Numbered from the stretch's first letter, positions 33,298 to 43,007 are shown. The stretch is 64,000 bases of DNA from Chloroflexi bacterium HGW-Chloroflexi-10 (GCA_002840755.1 PHBZ01000017.1:1-64000); one strand, 5' to 3'. Numbers and translations are program-made. The notes: a model not told the origin generated them from the sequence alone.

Positions 33298-33936
33298 TCA
33301 GACTAAGAGTGGATTAATCGCCTGTAAAATCTGGCTTGGTTTTGTGAACCATTCATCCGGTGCGTGCGCCAGCAGTGTTTCCTTGCTGGAATAGCCCCAG
33401 CTTACCGCTCCGAATGGAATACTGGCTTGTTTTGCAGAAACCAAATCGCGCAACTCGTCTCCAATGCACAGCGTGTGCTGCGCGTTTATACCAGTTTTTT
33501 TGAGTACTTTTAAAAATTTTGATTTCTTACCAAACATGGATACGCCACATTCAAACTGTTCAAAGTGCACAGCATTATGCGCTCCTAACACCTGGCGAAC
33601 ATTTTCTTCGGCGTTGGACGAAACTACAGCCAGACGCACTTCCTGCGCCACCAATGAATCGATGACTTGCTGCATTCCATTTATCAGATTAATCTTTTCT
33701 ATCTGATTTGACATCATTTTTTTGAGGTGGTTGCCGATCTTCACCATTTTCCAGAGCGGGATATTGTATTCACGCAGGAGATGGTTAATATCCATTTCAC
33801 GTAATTTTTCCAGGTGTTTTTTTTCCATTTTAGGCAGGTTGAAACGCTCGGCCAATTCATCAAAAACGGTTAAGAACCATGGAAAAGAATCCGCCAGTGT
33901 GCCGTCAAAATCAAAGATTACAAGTTTATATTTCAT
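33298..33936 (-). CDS. HAD-superfamily hydrolase (phosphoglycolate-phosphatase-like)
   Basis: 212 residues. Motif I DFDGTLADS (about 9-17) has both catalytic Asp residues, motif II is VVSSNAEE (Ser about 107), motif III Lys is in GKKSKF and motif IV is IGDELRD (about 163-169). A helical cap between motifs I and II marks subtype IA, which includes Gph and PGMB. It dephosphorylates a small phosphate ester; substrate unknown. The start is 5 bases after the stop of the cysteine-rich protein gene, so the two are co-transcribed. Confidence 0.85.
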   Translation of the reverse strand: MKYKLVIFDFDGTLADSFPWFLTVFDELAERFNLPKMEKKHLEKLREMDINHLLREYNIPLWKMVKIGNHLKKMMSNQIEKINLINGMQQVIDSLVAQEVRLAVVSSNAEENVRQVLGAHNAVHFEQFECGVSMFGKKSKFLKVLKKTGINAQHTLCIGDELRDLVSAKQASIPFGAVSWGYSSKETLLAHAPDEWFTKPSQILQAINPLLV

Positions 33937-33941
33937 TGTGT

Positions 33942-34631
33942 TTACCGATAAAATCCATATTTTTTGAATTGGTTTGGTTGAACAGTCTGGCAGCGTTCGT
34001 TACCCGGGCTGACCAGAGCAAAGTTTCCCTTACGGTGGAGGAGGGGGATACGCCGTTTGACTGTGAGAAAATGTTCGCGCATATCTTCCGACAGCATGGC
34101 GTAATTTTCCATTTCTTCCGGCCATAGGTTAAAGAGTTGATCAAAGGTTTCTATAAATTCTTGGCGATATGCGCTGGTGACCTGATCCAGGTTACTTAAA
34201 ATCCAACAACGACTTTCGAAGTCCCAATCATACGCCATGCCAATAAAACGAAAATCACTGGTGATGTATGGGAAAAAAGGAAATTGGCGACAACTGACTG
34301 TACGATATTCCCGCTCACAAAAAACGGGACCCTTGCAGGCCACAAAGAGCATGCCATCCGGCAGGTCGGCTTGCAAAGGCGCGGGATCTGTTGGTTCGTG
34401 CGGGCATTCATCCCCACGCCAGGGCTGCCATAGGGTTGTGTTGGGTTTTAAATAATCCCATTCAGGGTGATATGCAACCGGAACTGCCTGGCAGATATCA
34501 CAACAAAAAGGCTTTCCGGTGGGGTTGTGCACAGCACAATGCTGACCACAATCCACCGGGGTGGTGGGGACGTGAAAATTTTTGTAGATCCGCTCAATAT
34601 TCAGACGAGGCAATACTAACATGTAGAGCAT
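33942..34631 (-). CDS. Cysteine-rich hypothetical protein
   Basis: 229 residues with twelve cysteines, including CGQHC, CCDIC (about 42-47), CPH, CKGPVFCEREYRTVSCRQFPFFP (about 100-122) and a later CW. The pattern C-x-x-x-x-x-C..C..C resembles YkgJ-like (Zn or Fe-S binding) proteins, so metal binding is likely; function unknown. The start is uncertain: ATG 34631 or 34622; neither has a ribosome site, and TAAAAT 7 bases before 34622 could serve a leaderless transcript. The downstream HAD gene follows after 5 bases. Confidence 0.65.
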   Translation of the reverse strand: MLYMLVLPRLNIERIYKNFHVPTTPVDCGQHCAVHNPTGKPFCCDICQAVPVAYHPEWDYLKPNTTLWQPWRGDECPHEPTDPAPLQADLPDGMLFVACKGPVFCEREYRTVSCRQFPFFPYITSDFRFIGMAYDWDFESRCWILSNLDQVTSAYRQEFIETFDQLFNLWPEEMENYAMLSEDMREHFLTVKRRIPLLHRKGNFALVSPGNERCQTVQPNQFKKYGFYR

Positions 34632-34662
34632 TTTACCCGAAGACGAGATTTTTTGCCGGGGA

Positions 34663-35124
34663 TTAAGGATGTTTGGAAGGCTTTGTTTTCATCCATCCAG
34701 GCAGGTAGAAACCGATTAATCCGGTTGCCAGCGCAACCTGCGCCAGAAGCGGCTGCCAGAAATTGATGATTCTTTGCTGGGCGGCTGTATCCATTCTTGC
34801 GGGGGTGTACCCTGACCAACCGATGATAACAATGATGAGTAGAGGAAGGAGTGTACCCGCGGCGGTGAAAAAGAGGCGTAATACTATGGGCGCGTTGGAT
34901 TGCGTTTTACGGATATGTAACAAGCCGATTCCACTAGCCCAGATGCCGGTGGTGTAACCGGCAGCAACCCCAGCCAGAGTGGCCAGCCATCCGGTGCGAT
35001 TGGCTACATTGGCATTTGCAAAAATAACCGAAAGCACAAAAATCAGAATAAACGCGGAAATAGCCTGCAAAAACACAGTGAATATCCAGGCTATCAATTT
35101 CCAGAGAAATTTTCCAAATGACAT
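34663..35124 (-). CDS. Hypothetical four-helix membrane protein
   Basis: 153 residues with four predicted membrane helices (about 8-33, 43-65, 82-103 and 125-144) and a basic C-terminus (MKTKPSKHP). No family recognised. GAGGAAAAA precedes the ATG. It lies between the cytochrome c gene's terminator and the Cys-rich gene, with 31 bases to the latter, so it may be in the same transcript. Confidence 0.65.
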   Translation of the reverse strand: MSFGKFLWKLIAWIFTVFLQAISAFILIFVLSVIFANANVANRTGWLATLAGVAAGYTTGIWASGIGLLHIRKTQSNAPIVLRLFFTAAGTLLPLLIIVIIGWSGYTPARMDTAAQQRIINFWQPLLAQVALATGLIGFYLPGWMKTKPSKHP

Positions 35125-35230
35125 TTTTTCCTCGTTGAGGCAGTGCTAAAAATATAATTGTAGCACCGCAAGGGAATGTGGAAGCTGGAAACCGGCGTTT
35201 AGAATCAGAATTGGGAATTGATGGTGAGAG

Positions 35231-35272
35231 TAAATAAAAAAGGGCTGTCAAAATAGAAACGACAGCCCTTTT
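35231..35272 (-). terminator. Terminator of the cytochrome c gene
   Basis: AAAAGGGCTGTC (35238-35249) and its complement (35261-35272) around an 11-base loop; on the minus strand the stem is followed by TTTTTATTTA. It lies 20 bases after the stop at 35292. Confidence 0.85.
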
Positions 35273-35291
35273 GATTGCTATTAATTACCCT

Positions 35292-35825
35292 TTAGTTATC
35301 CAACGCTCCCTGAGTGATCCAGTCGCTGACCAACTGCACCTGTTCCTGAGTGAGTTTTGCGCCGCGTTTGGGCATTTTCTGGTTGGCAATCAACTCTACC
35401 AATACACTGGCAGCCGGGTCGCCTGGCACAAGCACTGCGCCATCTTCCGAGCCAGCCATAACACCGGCGTATGAACCGAGGGCAAGGTCATTTTCAGTTT
35501 TATTTCCGCCATGACAATTAAAACAACTTTCATTGAAAATTGGTAAAACCTGACCGGCAAAACTAATTGACCCGGATGCTACGGCTTCCAGGGTGTCTGT
35601 AGGCGCCTGGGTAGCGACTATCGCAGCTGTTGGCTCCTCGGTTGGGGGAACAGTTTCAGAGGGTACCGCCGTATTTGTGTTGAGTGGGACCAGCGTGGCT
35701 GGAATGGCTGTGTTGGGAACACTGGCAGCGGTTTGAGGCACGGTGGCATTACACGCTGCCAGAATAAAAATTGTCACCAAGCCGGCGATGAAAACAGGGT
35801 ATTTTAGCGTTTTTTTCGTTTGCAT
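35292..35825 (-). CDS. Lipoprotein cytochrome c (single CXXCH)
   Basis: 177 residues. Lipoprotein signal peptide with lipobox LAAC (Cys25), then a Thr/Pro/Ala-rich linker (about 28-85) and one heme-c domain: CFNCH at 101-105 and Met151 in NQKMPKRGAKLT as the likely sixth ligand. The spacing and the KMPxxG-like end fit the small Planctomycete-type cytochrome c module. It would be tethered to the outer face of the membrane and carry electrons. The start at 35825 follows AAAGGA; an earlier in-frame start has no support. Single gene with its own terminator; possible operator GAAAC-A-GTTTC at 35921-35931. Confidence 0.85.
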   Translation of the reverse strand: MQTKKTLKYPVFIAGLVTIFILAACNATVPQTAASVPNTAIPATLVPLNTNTAVPSETVPPTEEPTAAIVATQAPTDTLEAVASGSISFAGQVLPIFNESCFNCHGGNKTENDLALGSYAGVMAGSEDGAVLVPGDPAASVLVELIANQKMPKRGAKLTQEQVQLVSDWITQGALDN

Positions 35826-36158
35826 AAAGAATGTCCTTTCTGTCGTGTATTGCAGCAGCCTGATTTGCCAAACTCCAAGAAGGAATGCAGGCACGTTTGC
35901 AATTTAGATTATTATGATGTGAAACAGTTTCAATTCAAAATAATGTATATACTTTGCGAATGAAGGCTGCCTGGAACTTTTTTTTTACAAACGATATTCA
36001 CATTGTACCCAAAAAGAGCATAGACCTTGCAGGTTAAATTCTGTACAATAAACCTATTCAAATTTTCACCAAACTGAATCCAGTTATTACCATACCTTTT
36101 AACCGTAAAGACCCTGTACGACTTAACCACATTTCATTATTACCAATAGGAGAATGCA
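35826..36158. other. Divergent intergenic region
   Basis: Separates the cytochrome c gene (minus) from the acyl-CoA synthetase gene (plus). It contains the 11-bp palindrome GAAAC-A-GTTTC at 35921-35931, an A/T-rich stretch, and an eight-T run near 35979. No gene or RNA is apparent. Promoters for both directions are expected here, but none is convincing. Confidence 0.4.
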
Positions 36159-37691
36159 ATGGAGTTCACCACCTTTAATGATATGCTCAAAAGAGCGGCC
36201 TGGCGTCAGCCCGAACATACGTTTATTCACTGGTCAGACCGGCAGCGCAGCATCACTTACGCCGAAGGGTATTCTATATCGGATGACGCCGCTGGTGGGT
36301 TAGCTTCTTTGGGGGTCAAGAAAGGCGATCGGGTGGGTATTTTTGCCCACAATGGGTTGGATTATGTAACTGCGATGTTTGGTATCTGGAAGTTAGGGGC
36401 TGTATCAGCACATATCAGCGTGCAGCAAAAGGATAACCTGGCCTATTTTCTACACGATTCGACCCCCAAGGTACTGATTTATACCGGTGATTTGCATGAA
36501 GTGGTCGCAGCTTTGCGTCCTTTCTTAACCTACATTAAGCATTACATTTGTTTTGACGGCGCCAAAGATTTCGCACTAGGATGGGATGATCTGTTGGCAG
36601 CCAGGCTGCCTGTTCCTCCTGTATCCGTGAATGACATGGATGCTGCCCATCTTTCGTATACTTCCGGGTCTTCCGGCCCATCAAAAGGAGCTTTACTGGC
36701 CCATGGTTATACTGCCCGGGCAACGCATGTGATTGCCGAGCGTTTGCAATTATCCAGCGCTGATGTGTCGCTGGGGGTTACTTCTCTTTCCAGTTCTTTC
36801 CACCTGGTGGCCAATCTATTGCCGGGCGTGCACCGGGCAGTTAATATTGGTGTGCGCAAAAATTGGGACCCAACCAGCGTGTGGGAGGAGATGGACCAGC
36901 GGGCAGTTACCTTTTTTGCCGGTAACCCTTTGGTTCTGGGTGATTTGCTGAAAGAATCCAGAATACGGGGACGCAAACCCCAAGCCTTATCCCGCTGTGT
37001 TTCCGGAGGCGCGCCGGTGCCGCCCGCATTAAAGTATGCTTTTGAGGAAGAACTGGGTGTTCACCTGGTGGAATCTTATGGACAGTCTGAGTTGGGTGGT
37101 TTTGTGGCGCTGGGCTATCCCCAAAAGGAACCTGCGACCCGTTTTCTAGCCATTGGGCCGGGTTTGCCGGATCGTGAAACCATGGTGATGAATGAAGATG
37201 GCGAAGAACAGCCGGTGGGACAGCCTGGAGAATTGGTGGTTCGGAATAATGTGATGCTGGAATATTGGCAAATGCCCGAAAAAACGGCATCGGTATTGGT
37301 GAATGGCTGGCTGCATACCGGTGATATGGGCGTGATGGATGCGGAAGGATACTTTACCCTGTTAGGGCGATGGTCTGAAAGGATTGTGTCTGCCGGGAAG
37401 GTGATTTATCCCCGTTCTATGGAAGAAGCGCTGCTGCGCCATCCGGCTGTGCATTATGCAGGGGTGATTGCCAGAGAGGATCAACAGAAGGGACAGACCG
37501 CATTGGGAATTGTGGAACTATATGCAGACCAAAGCATTTCCATTGGGGAATTAATGAATCACTGTCATCAAATTCTGGGCGCGGCTGACAGCCCCGCGCA
37601 GATCTTAATCATCCCTACAATGCCTATGACCCCCACGGGTAAAATCGGTAAGCAGGAACTGATTCGCCTGTATGGAAAATCAGGCGACTGA
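36159..37691 (+). CDS. AMP-dependent acyl-CoA synthetase/ligase
   Basis: 510 residues of the ANL adenylating family. P-loop YTSGSSGPSKGAL (about 166-178), A5-type motif ESYGQSELGGF (about 306-316), A7 GWLHTGDMGVMDAEGYFTLLGR (about 383-404) and A10 TPTGKIGKQEL with the catalytic Lys near 499. It activates a carboxylic acid to an acyl-adenylate and transfers it to CoA; chain length is not predictable. AGGAG precedes the ATG by 8 bases. A terminator follows 32 bases after the stop, so the gene is alone. Confidence 0.9.
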   Translation: MEFTTFNDMLKRAAWRQPEHTFIHWSDRQRSITYAEGYSISDDAAGGLASLGVKKGDRVGIFAHNGLDYVTAMFGIWKLGAVSAHISVQQKDNLAYFLHDSTPKVLIYTGDLHEVVAALRPFLTYIKHYICFDGAKDFALGWDDLLAARLPVPPVSVNDMDAAHLSYTSGSSGPSKGALLAHGYTARATHVIAERLQLSSADVSLGVTSLSSSFHLVANLLPGVHRAVNIGVRKNWDPTSVWEEMDQRAVTFFAGNPLVLGDLLKESRIRGRKPQALSRCVSGGAPVPPALKYAFEEELGVHLVESYGQSELGGFVALGYPQKEPATRFLAIGPGLPDRETMVMNEDGEEQPVGQPGELVVRNNVMLEYWQMPEKTASVLVNGWLHTGDMGVMDAEGYFTLLGRWSERIVSAGKVIYPRSMEEALLRHPAVHYAGVIAREDQQKGQTALGIVELYADQSISIGELMNHCHQILGAADSPAQILIIPTMPMTPTGKIGKQELIRLYGKSGD

Positions 37692-37723
37692 TTTTTTTAG
37701 AATGAACCTGCGATGATGCAAGC

Positions 37724-37755
37724 AAAAGAGGTTATCCAACCGGATAACCTCTTTT
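37724..37755 (+). terminator. Terminator of the acyl-CoA synthetase gene
   Basis: AAAAGAGGTTATCC, loop AACC, and the complementary arm ending in TTTT. The A/T ends make it bidirectional in principle. Confidence 0.85.
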
Positions 37756-37861
37756 GCAGATTCACGCAGTTTCTTTAGTGGATTTGCACAACCTCTTCCG
37801 GAAAATTTTTTTCCCAAAATCCCGTTTTCGTAGTATATTTCCTGTTCGTGAGGTAAAGTTT

Positions 37862-39694
37862 ATGGCATTGATTAGTCTTCAGTCGGTCAGCCTGGGATTT
37901 GGCGGACCGCTGCTTCTGGAAGAAGTGAATTTACAGGTAGAAAACGGCGAACGAATTGGCGTATTAGGCCGCAATGGGATGGGTAAATCCACATTGCTTA
38001 AAGTCCTGAACGGTGATTTGAATGTGGATGATGGGAATGTTGCCCGACAACAGAATTTACGGGTTGCCTATCTGCCGCAGGAAGTACCGCTTGGTTTACA
38101 AGGTTCCATTGCGGATATTGTTGCCAGTGGTTTACAACTGACATCACGGGAAGAAGCCGATGTGGAGAACGACTGGCGTTATCAGGTACAGATTGATCAG
38201 GTGATCGCCCGGATGCAGTTGGACCCAACGGCTCAATTTGCAACCCTATCTGCCGGTATGAAAAGACGGGTTCTCCTTGCACGTGGTTTGGCGAATAATC
38301 CGGATGTGTTGTTATTGGATGAACCAACCAACCATCTGGATGTGGGAGCCATTGCCTGGTTAGAGGACTTTCTCAACCGTTGGGGAGGAACATTGGTGTT
38401 TGTCACTCACGACCGGATGTTCCTGCAAAGGATGACGACGCGGATCATTGAACTGGATCGAGGGCGGCTGTTTGACTGGAATTGTGATTATGCCACATTT
38501 GTCCAACGCAAAGAAGCCATGCTGGCATCGGAGCAGGATCAAAACGCACTATTTGACAAGAAACTGGCACAGGAAGAACAATGGATCCGCAAGGGAATTG
38601 AGGCACGCCGCACGCGTAATGAAGGGCGGGTACGCGCCTTAAAACGTCTGCGAGAGGTGCGCATGGAACGCCGGGAACAACCAGGCAAGGTGCGTCTGCA
38701 AATTCAGGAAGCTCGTAAATCCGGTAAACTGGTATTGGACGCAGAACGGATCAGTTATGCTTTTGGTGAACACCGGGTTATCTCTGATTTTTCTACTACC
38801 ATTCAACGCGGTGATAAGGTGGGCATTGTAGGCCCTAATGGTTCCGGAAAGACTACTTTGCTGCGGATCCTGATGGGAGAACTTGCACCACAAACAGGAA
38901 CGATAAAAGAAGGCACCAACCTGGAAGTGGTTTATTTTGACCAGTTACGCAGCCAATTGAATGAAAATCAGACTGTTTTTGAGAATGTTGGCCAGGGGAG
39001 GGATGTGATTATGGTGCAGGGCCGCTCCCGCAACCTTTATGGGTACCTGGAAGATTTCCTTTTTCCCAAAGAGCGGGTGCATGCACCGATCAGCGTACTT
39101 TCCGGGGGAGAACGAAATCGTTTGTTACTGGCGCGGTTATTTACTCAACCAGCCAATGTAATTGTTCTGGACGAGCCGACCAATGATCTGGATATTGATA
39201 CCCTGGAAATTCTGGAGGATCTCTTATTGGAATATGCCGGCACCCTATTGCTGGTCAGTCATGATCGTACTTTTTTGAATAACCTGGTGACCAGTACCAT
39301 CGTAATGGATGGTAAAGGAAACGCTTTTGAGTATGTTGGCGGGTATGATGATTGGCTGCGTCAATCCCTGAGTGATTCTTCCGGCACAGATAAAAATATA
39401 AAAAAAACAAACCCGGACAGTAAACAACAATCAGCGTCCCCTGTTGAGGGTGTACGTAAACTATCTTACAAAGAACGCAAGGCTCTGGAAGCGGAACTTG
39501 TTGAACTGCCCATGCGCATCGAACGTATGGAAGCTGAACAATTCGCGCTCACGAAGGCTATGTCCGATCCGAGTTTCTACCAACAGGAGAGTTCTAAAAT
39601 ATCGTTAACGGTCAACCGGCTTAAGGAATTGGAAGAAGAACTTAACCTGGCTTATCAACGCTGGGAAACGCTGGAACAGGTGAATATCCAGTAA
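37862..39694 (+). CDS. ABC-F ATPase, Uup-like
   Basis: 610 residues with two ABC domains and no membrane segments. Domain 1: GRNGMGKST (about 38-46), LSAGMKRRVLLARGL, LLLDEPTNHLD. Domain 2: GPNGSGKTT (about 325-333), LSGGERNRLLLARLF, IVLDEPTNDLD. The C-terminal 70 residues (YKERKALEAELVELPMRIERMEAEQ in part) form the charged coiled coil of Uup, which binds DNA or ribosomes. ABC-F proteins act on ribosomes; Uup also suppresses precise transposon excision. The start at 37862 follows GTGAGGTAAAG; the frame is open further upstream into the terminator, which is not coding. Confidence 0.9.
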   Translation: MALISLQSVSLGFGGPLLLEEVNLQVENGERIGVLGRNGMGKSTLLKVLNGDLNVDDGNVARQQNLRVAYLPQEVPLGLQGSIADIVASGLQLTSREEADVENDWRYQVQIDQVIARMQLDPTAQFATLSAGMKRRVLLARGLANNPDVLLLDEPTNHLDVGAIAWLEDFLNRWGGTLVFVTHDRMFLQRMTTRIIELDRGRLFDWNCDYATFVQRKEAMLASEQDQNALFDKKLAQEEQWIRKGIEARRTRNEGRVRALKRLREVRMERREQPGKVRLQIQEARKSGKLVLDAERISYAFGEHRVISDFSTTIQRGDKVGIVGPNGSGKTTLLRILMGELAPQTGTIKEGTNLEVVYFDQLRSQLNENQTVFENVGQGRDVIMVQGRSRNLYGYLEDFLFPKERVHAPISVLSGGERNRLLLARLFTQPANVIVLDEPTNDLDIDTLEILEDLLLEYAGTLLLVSHDRTFLNNLVTSTIVMDGKGNAFEYVGGYDDWLRQSLSDSSGTDKNIKKTNPDSKQQSASPVEGVRKLSYKERKALEAELVELPMRIERMEAEQFALTKAMSDPSFYQQESSKISLTVNRLKELEEELNLAYQRWETLEQVNIQ

Positions 39695-39728
39695 AAACAG
39701 GGATTCCCTATTTCTTTGGTGTCTTTTT

Positions 39729-40424
39729 CTATGTATCCCTGTAAATCAACTGCCCTATTTTTAACGCGTCTTTTTCCACATGGGTAATATATTCTTCTTT
39801 ATTCTGCGTATTTTCCATACTCAATATTTGAGTGGCATTATTCCAAACATTTTCCCGCCAATTGCGGATTAAACTTGAAATCAAGCGTTCGTCCATGCGC
39901 CCAAAGAGATTATCGATAAAATCCATCAATGGCATCGCGGGTTCGAGAATTTCATCCTGGACAGCATCAATTGTTGCAGCAATAATCGAATTTACCCGAT
40001 CGTGATCGGTGTACCGGTTTTTCAGTTGTATTTCATCCAATGTGCTCCATTCCGGAGCGAGAACATCCACCAGAGCCAATACCAGATCATAATTAATATG
40101 AGCATTAACGCCCAGCAGCAATGATTGGATTGCCAGCGCTTTGGAGCTGCGAGTTGCATTATGTGCCAACTGCCAGACCAAAGGCGCGGCCTGCGGGTCC
40201 GTTTCGTACTTATCCAGTGCTATAAAATAATAATCTGCAAAGCGATTGAGCAAATGGTTTACCCAAATTGAATCGAAGAATTCATCACGTTCAATAGCTT
40301 TTAGCGTGTTATGGGTCATCAGTTGATAACAACTTAAAAAAATTCTACGCGAATCATTGATCCCTGTCCAATCCTGGATCAATGCCTGCATTTGTTGAAT
40401 AACCCGGTCATCTGGCGTTTCCAT
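39729..40424 (-). CDS. DUF5995 family protein
   Basis: 231 residues, mainly helical and soluble. The motif LLGVNAHINYDLVLAL (about 104-119) and the surrounding QSLLLG and DHDRVNSIIA segments mark the DUF5995 family, whose function is unknown. The His and Asn residues of the motif suggest a metal or catalytic site, which is inference. GCAGGA precedes the ATG. Single gene, convergent with the ABC-F gene. Confidence 0.8.
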   Translation of the reverse strand: METPDDRVIQQMQALIQDWTGINDSRRIFLSCYQLMTHNTLKAIERDEFFDSIWVNHLLNRFADYYFIALDKYETDPQAAPLVWQLAHNATRSSKALAIQSLLLGVNAHINYDLVLALVDVLAPEWSTLDEIQLKNRYTDHDRVNSIIAATIDAVQDEILEPAMPLMDFIDNLFGRMDERLISSLIRNWRENVWNNATQILSMENTQNKEEYITHVEKDALKIGQLIYRDT

Positions 40425-40560
40425 TTAAATCCTGCATCAGAAAAAAACAAAACGAGTTAACGAATTATATAGATTATGAACACACAATTCAATTTAACCA
40501 GGAAGGATCGAAATAAATTTGTAATACTTGCTATCACGGCATTTTTCTGAATATAGAAAT

Positions 40561-40594
40561 AAATAAAAAAACCTGCCTGATTATCAGGCAGGTT
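40561..40594 (-). terminator. Terminator of the MFS transporter gene
   Basis: AACCTGCCTGA and its complement TCAGGCAGGTT around TTA; on the minus strand a T-rich run follows. It lies 25 bases after the transporter's stop. Confidence 0.88.
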
Positions 40595-40619
40595 ATCATT
40601 GTGATTGATTAAGCAACGA

Positions 40620-41885
40620 TTAGCGGGCTACTTCGATTTCTTCCAATTCTTTCTTTTTGGTTTCAGAAGGGTTGAAGAAGTAGACAATCCCAATCGGCAA
40701 AAGGATAACTAAACCACCTATTACCCAAAACCATTCCATTGTGGGGAAAAGTTTGAGACATAAACCGGTAAGCAATGGACCGATTACATACGAAATTCTG
40801 GCGATGGTGGTTGTCCAACCCATGCAGGCACCACGACGTTCGGTGGGGAAAACTTCCGGGACGTAGACCACAATCCAGGTGTAGGTGAAGGAGGTGAAAA
40901 ATCCGGTTACCGCTGCGGCGATAGGCAATAGGATGCCCTGTCCAAAACCGAGTACTACCAGGATTAAAGCCAGACCAATACAACCGACGATCAGGGCAGG
41001 CTTGCGACCAATGCGATCCATGATCCAGCCGCTGAGATAACCGCCGGCCATAGCGAGGATCAGGGATGCCAGCAGCACAATTGACCATTGTCCCAGGGTG
41101 AAACCTTTGATGGTCATAAAATAATAACCGGCCCAAAAATAGAAAAATTGGTAAACCAACCAGGAGAGCCAGATGGAGGATGAAATAGCGATATAGCGGA
41201 TATCCTGCTTGCTGATCACACCCAGACCAAAGAAATGATTTTTACGGGTGCCTTCGCGGCGTTCTTTCTGGATTAATTGAAAACGGCTGGTTTCCTTCAT
41301 GTAGAACCACATTACTAACAGGGGGATCATGAAGATAAACATGACGCCATACATCCATTTCCAATCCAGACCGAGTTTATCGATCAGCAGCGGCGGCAGT
41401 AAAGCTTGCAACGGGATCAACCCGATGATGTAGACCAGGGCAATGTACTTGCCGCGTTTTTCTGCCGGCGCCTCTTCGCTGATTGGGATGGTCCACATGT
41501 TGGAGACCGTAGCGAAAATTGCAAGGGTGTACATTATCATAAATGCATGGATCGTAGGCGTGCTGAATACAATCCCAAGAGCTGCAAATCCCATGATCGC
41601 CACCAGAATCAAAATCGACAAACGTCGTCCGATGAGATCGTTAAGACCATTTAATAGAAAAATGAAAAAAGTAAAGGCAAGATAACCAGCTTCCAATATG
41701 GAAAACTGGGAAGCATCCAGGTTATATTCTTTCAAAATATATGGAATAGCAGTAGTTTTAATGGTGGAAAGATACTGATCCATAATGGCTACCAGACCCA
41801 TAAAGATCATCAAATAAATCAAATAATTGCGGCTTCTGGTCTTGAATTTGACTCCTGTTTTGATACCTTGCGTAATTGCGCTCAT
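40620..41885 (-). CDS. MFS transporter (sugar-porter-like)
   Basis: 421 residues with twelve predicted helices. The loop between helices 2 and 3 reads GLNDLIGRRLSIL (G-x-x-x-D-x-x-G-R-R), and the related loop between helices 8 and 9 is SGWIMDRIGRKPAL, both typical of the sugar porter/MHS type. The loop after helix 6 contains ETSRFQLIQKERREGTRKN. Substrate unknown; a carboxylate or sugar is likely. The C-terminus is acidic (KKKELEEIEVAR). GAAAGGAG precedes the ATG at 41885. The promoter region has two direct repeats near the start site. Confidence 0.85.
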   Translation of the reverse strand: MSAITQGIKTGVKFKTRSRNYLIYLMIFMGLVAIMDQYLSTIKTTAIPYILKEYNLDASQFSILEAGYLAFTFFIFLLNGLNDLIGRRLSILILVAIMGFAALGIVFSTPTIHAFMIMYTLAIFATVSNMWTIPISEEAPAEKRGKYIALVYIIGLIPLQALLPPLLIDKLGLDWKWMYGVMFIFMIPLLVMWFYMKETSRFQLIQKERREGTRKNHFFGLGVISKQDIRYIAISSSIWLSWLVYQFFYFWAGYYFMTIKGFTLGQWSIVLLASLILAMAGGYLSGWIMDRIGRKPALIVGCIGLALILVVLGFGQGILLPIAAAVTGFFTSFTYTWIVVYVPEVFPTERRGACMGWTTTIARISYVIGPLLTGLCLKLFPTMEWFWVIGGLVILLPIGIVYFFNPSETKKKELEEIEVAR

Positions 41886-41906
41886 CAATAGACTCCTTTC
41901 AATGTG

Positions 41907-41931
41907 TTTAACACTGACAACTTTAACACTG
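41907..41931. promoter_or_regulatory. Direct repeats TTTAACACTG in the MFS transporter promoter
   Basis: TTTAACACTG at 41907-41916 and 41922-41931, 15 bases apart, and a palindrome GTGTT-T-AACAC at 41904-41914. A -10-like TATACA lies at 41930-41935 on the minus strand, so the repeats cover the likely transcription start. They could bind a repressor responding to the transported compound. Confidence 0.45.
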
Positions 41932-42107
41932 TATACCAGATTTGGTTCTTATGGGATCTATCTTCCTCATAAAAGGCAGGTTTATGTGGATGGGGTGTTG
42001 TTATAGAAAGACTTGAAAGATTATCAAATTTCACCTATAGTTTACCACTGTAATGATGAAGACTGCATAAAAAATAAAGAAGAGAGTATTTCTCGTAAAA
42101 CCGGAAT

Positions 42108-42911
42108 TTATAAATGTTTGAGATATGCGTTGGGGTTATCCAGAAAGCCGCGCATAATTTCCACATGCTGCAAATCTTCATAAGGCACTTGCTGGAGCGG
42201 GTAATGGTCAAAATCCAGAATACATGCGCCGGGAAAAGCCATAATGATGGGAGAGTGAGTAGCAATGATAAATTGAGCGTCTTGCTGCACCATTTCTTTC
42301 AGCAAAGACAAGAAGGAAAGCTGCCTGAGAGGGGAGAGCGGTGCTTCGGGCTCATCCAACAGGTATAAACCACCGGGTATAAAACGCGATTGAAAAAGGG
42401 TAAGGAAACTTTCTCCATGAGATACATTTTCCAACCCTTCGCCATAACGCTGTTCCATGTCCGCCAGTTCCCGGGCATAGGGTATTTTTGCGAGGGTAGC
42501 TGCCAATGGGGTTTTGCCGATGTATTCCTTATCCACCGTGATCAAATCTTCCTGTAATTGGTCTTTCATCTGGGTCAATCGTTTGGCATAACCAAAGAAA
42601 TCTTCAGCCCGCAGGAAAAAGCCTTTATGGGTGCGTTTATTCCAGATTAATTTTATCCAGCGAGCGAGGTTTCTGGCGGGCTGTAATGTAGCATCGGTGG
42701 AGACGGAGTCGCTGCCGACTGTGATAGAACCAACGGCTGCTGCAATGGCTTCCAGGAGAGTGGATTTACCCGACCCGTTTTCACCGACAAAGAAAGTAAC
42801 CGGCGCGTTGAATTTTATATCCTGAAATTGACGCACCAGGGGCAGAGAAAAGGGATATTGGTTGGGAAAGGTCATCCCCTCTTTTATCTTTATGGAGCGT
42901 AAATATTGCAT
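42108..42911 (-). CDS. AAA-family ATPase (ATP-binding, SMC/ABC-like)
   Basis: 267 residues. Walker A GENGSGKST lies about 44-52 and the Walker B region LYLLDEPEAPLSP about 183-195, preceded by the SHGESFLTLF signature (about 164-173), followed by the H-loop IIATHSP (about 217-223). This is the layout of small stand-alone AAA_21/AAA_23 ATPases related to ABC domains. Cytoplasmic; function unknown, with some relatives found in phage-defence or competence loci, though nothing nearby supports that. ATG 42911 follows AGGATC; a start 9 codons earlier is possible. Confidence 0.85.
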   Translation of the reverse strand: MQYLRSIKIKEGMTFPNQYPFSLPLVRQFQDIKFNAPVTFFVGENGSGKSTLLEAIAAAVGSITVGSDSVSTDATLQPARNLARWIKLIWNKRTHKGFFLRAEDFFGYAKRLTQMKDQLQEDLITVDKEYIGKTPLAATLAKIPYARELADMEQRYGEGLENVSHGESFLTLFQSRFIPGGLYLLDEPEAPLSPLRQLSFLSLLKEMVQQDAQFIIATHSPIIMAFPGACILDFDHYPLQQVPYEDLQHVEIMRGFLDNPNAYLKHL

Positions 42912-43007
42912 AGATCCTATTTTACCGGAGATATCCATTTTTTGCTGATTTTTTCTTTTTGAAAAATGCTACAATTAATGCCAGATCATATTAACCAGGA
43001 GGCACTC

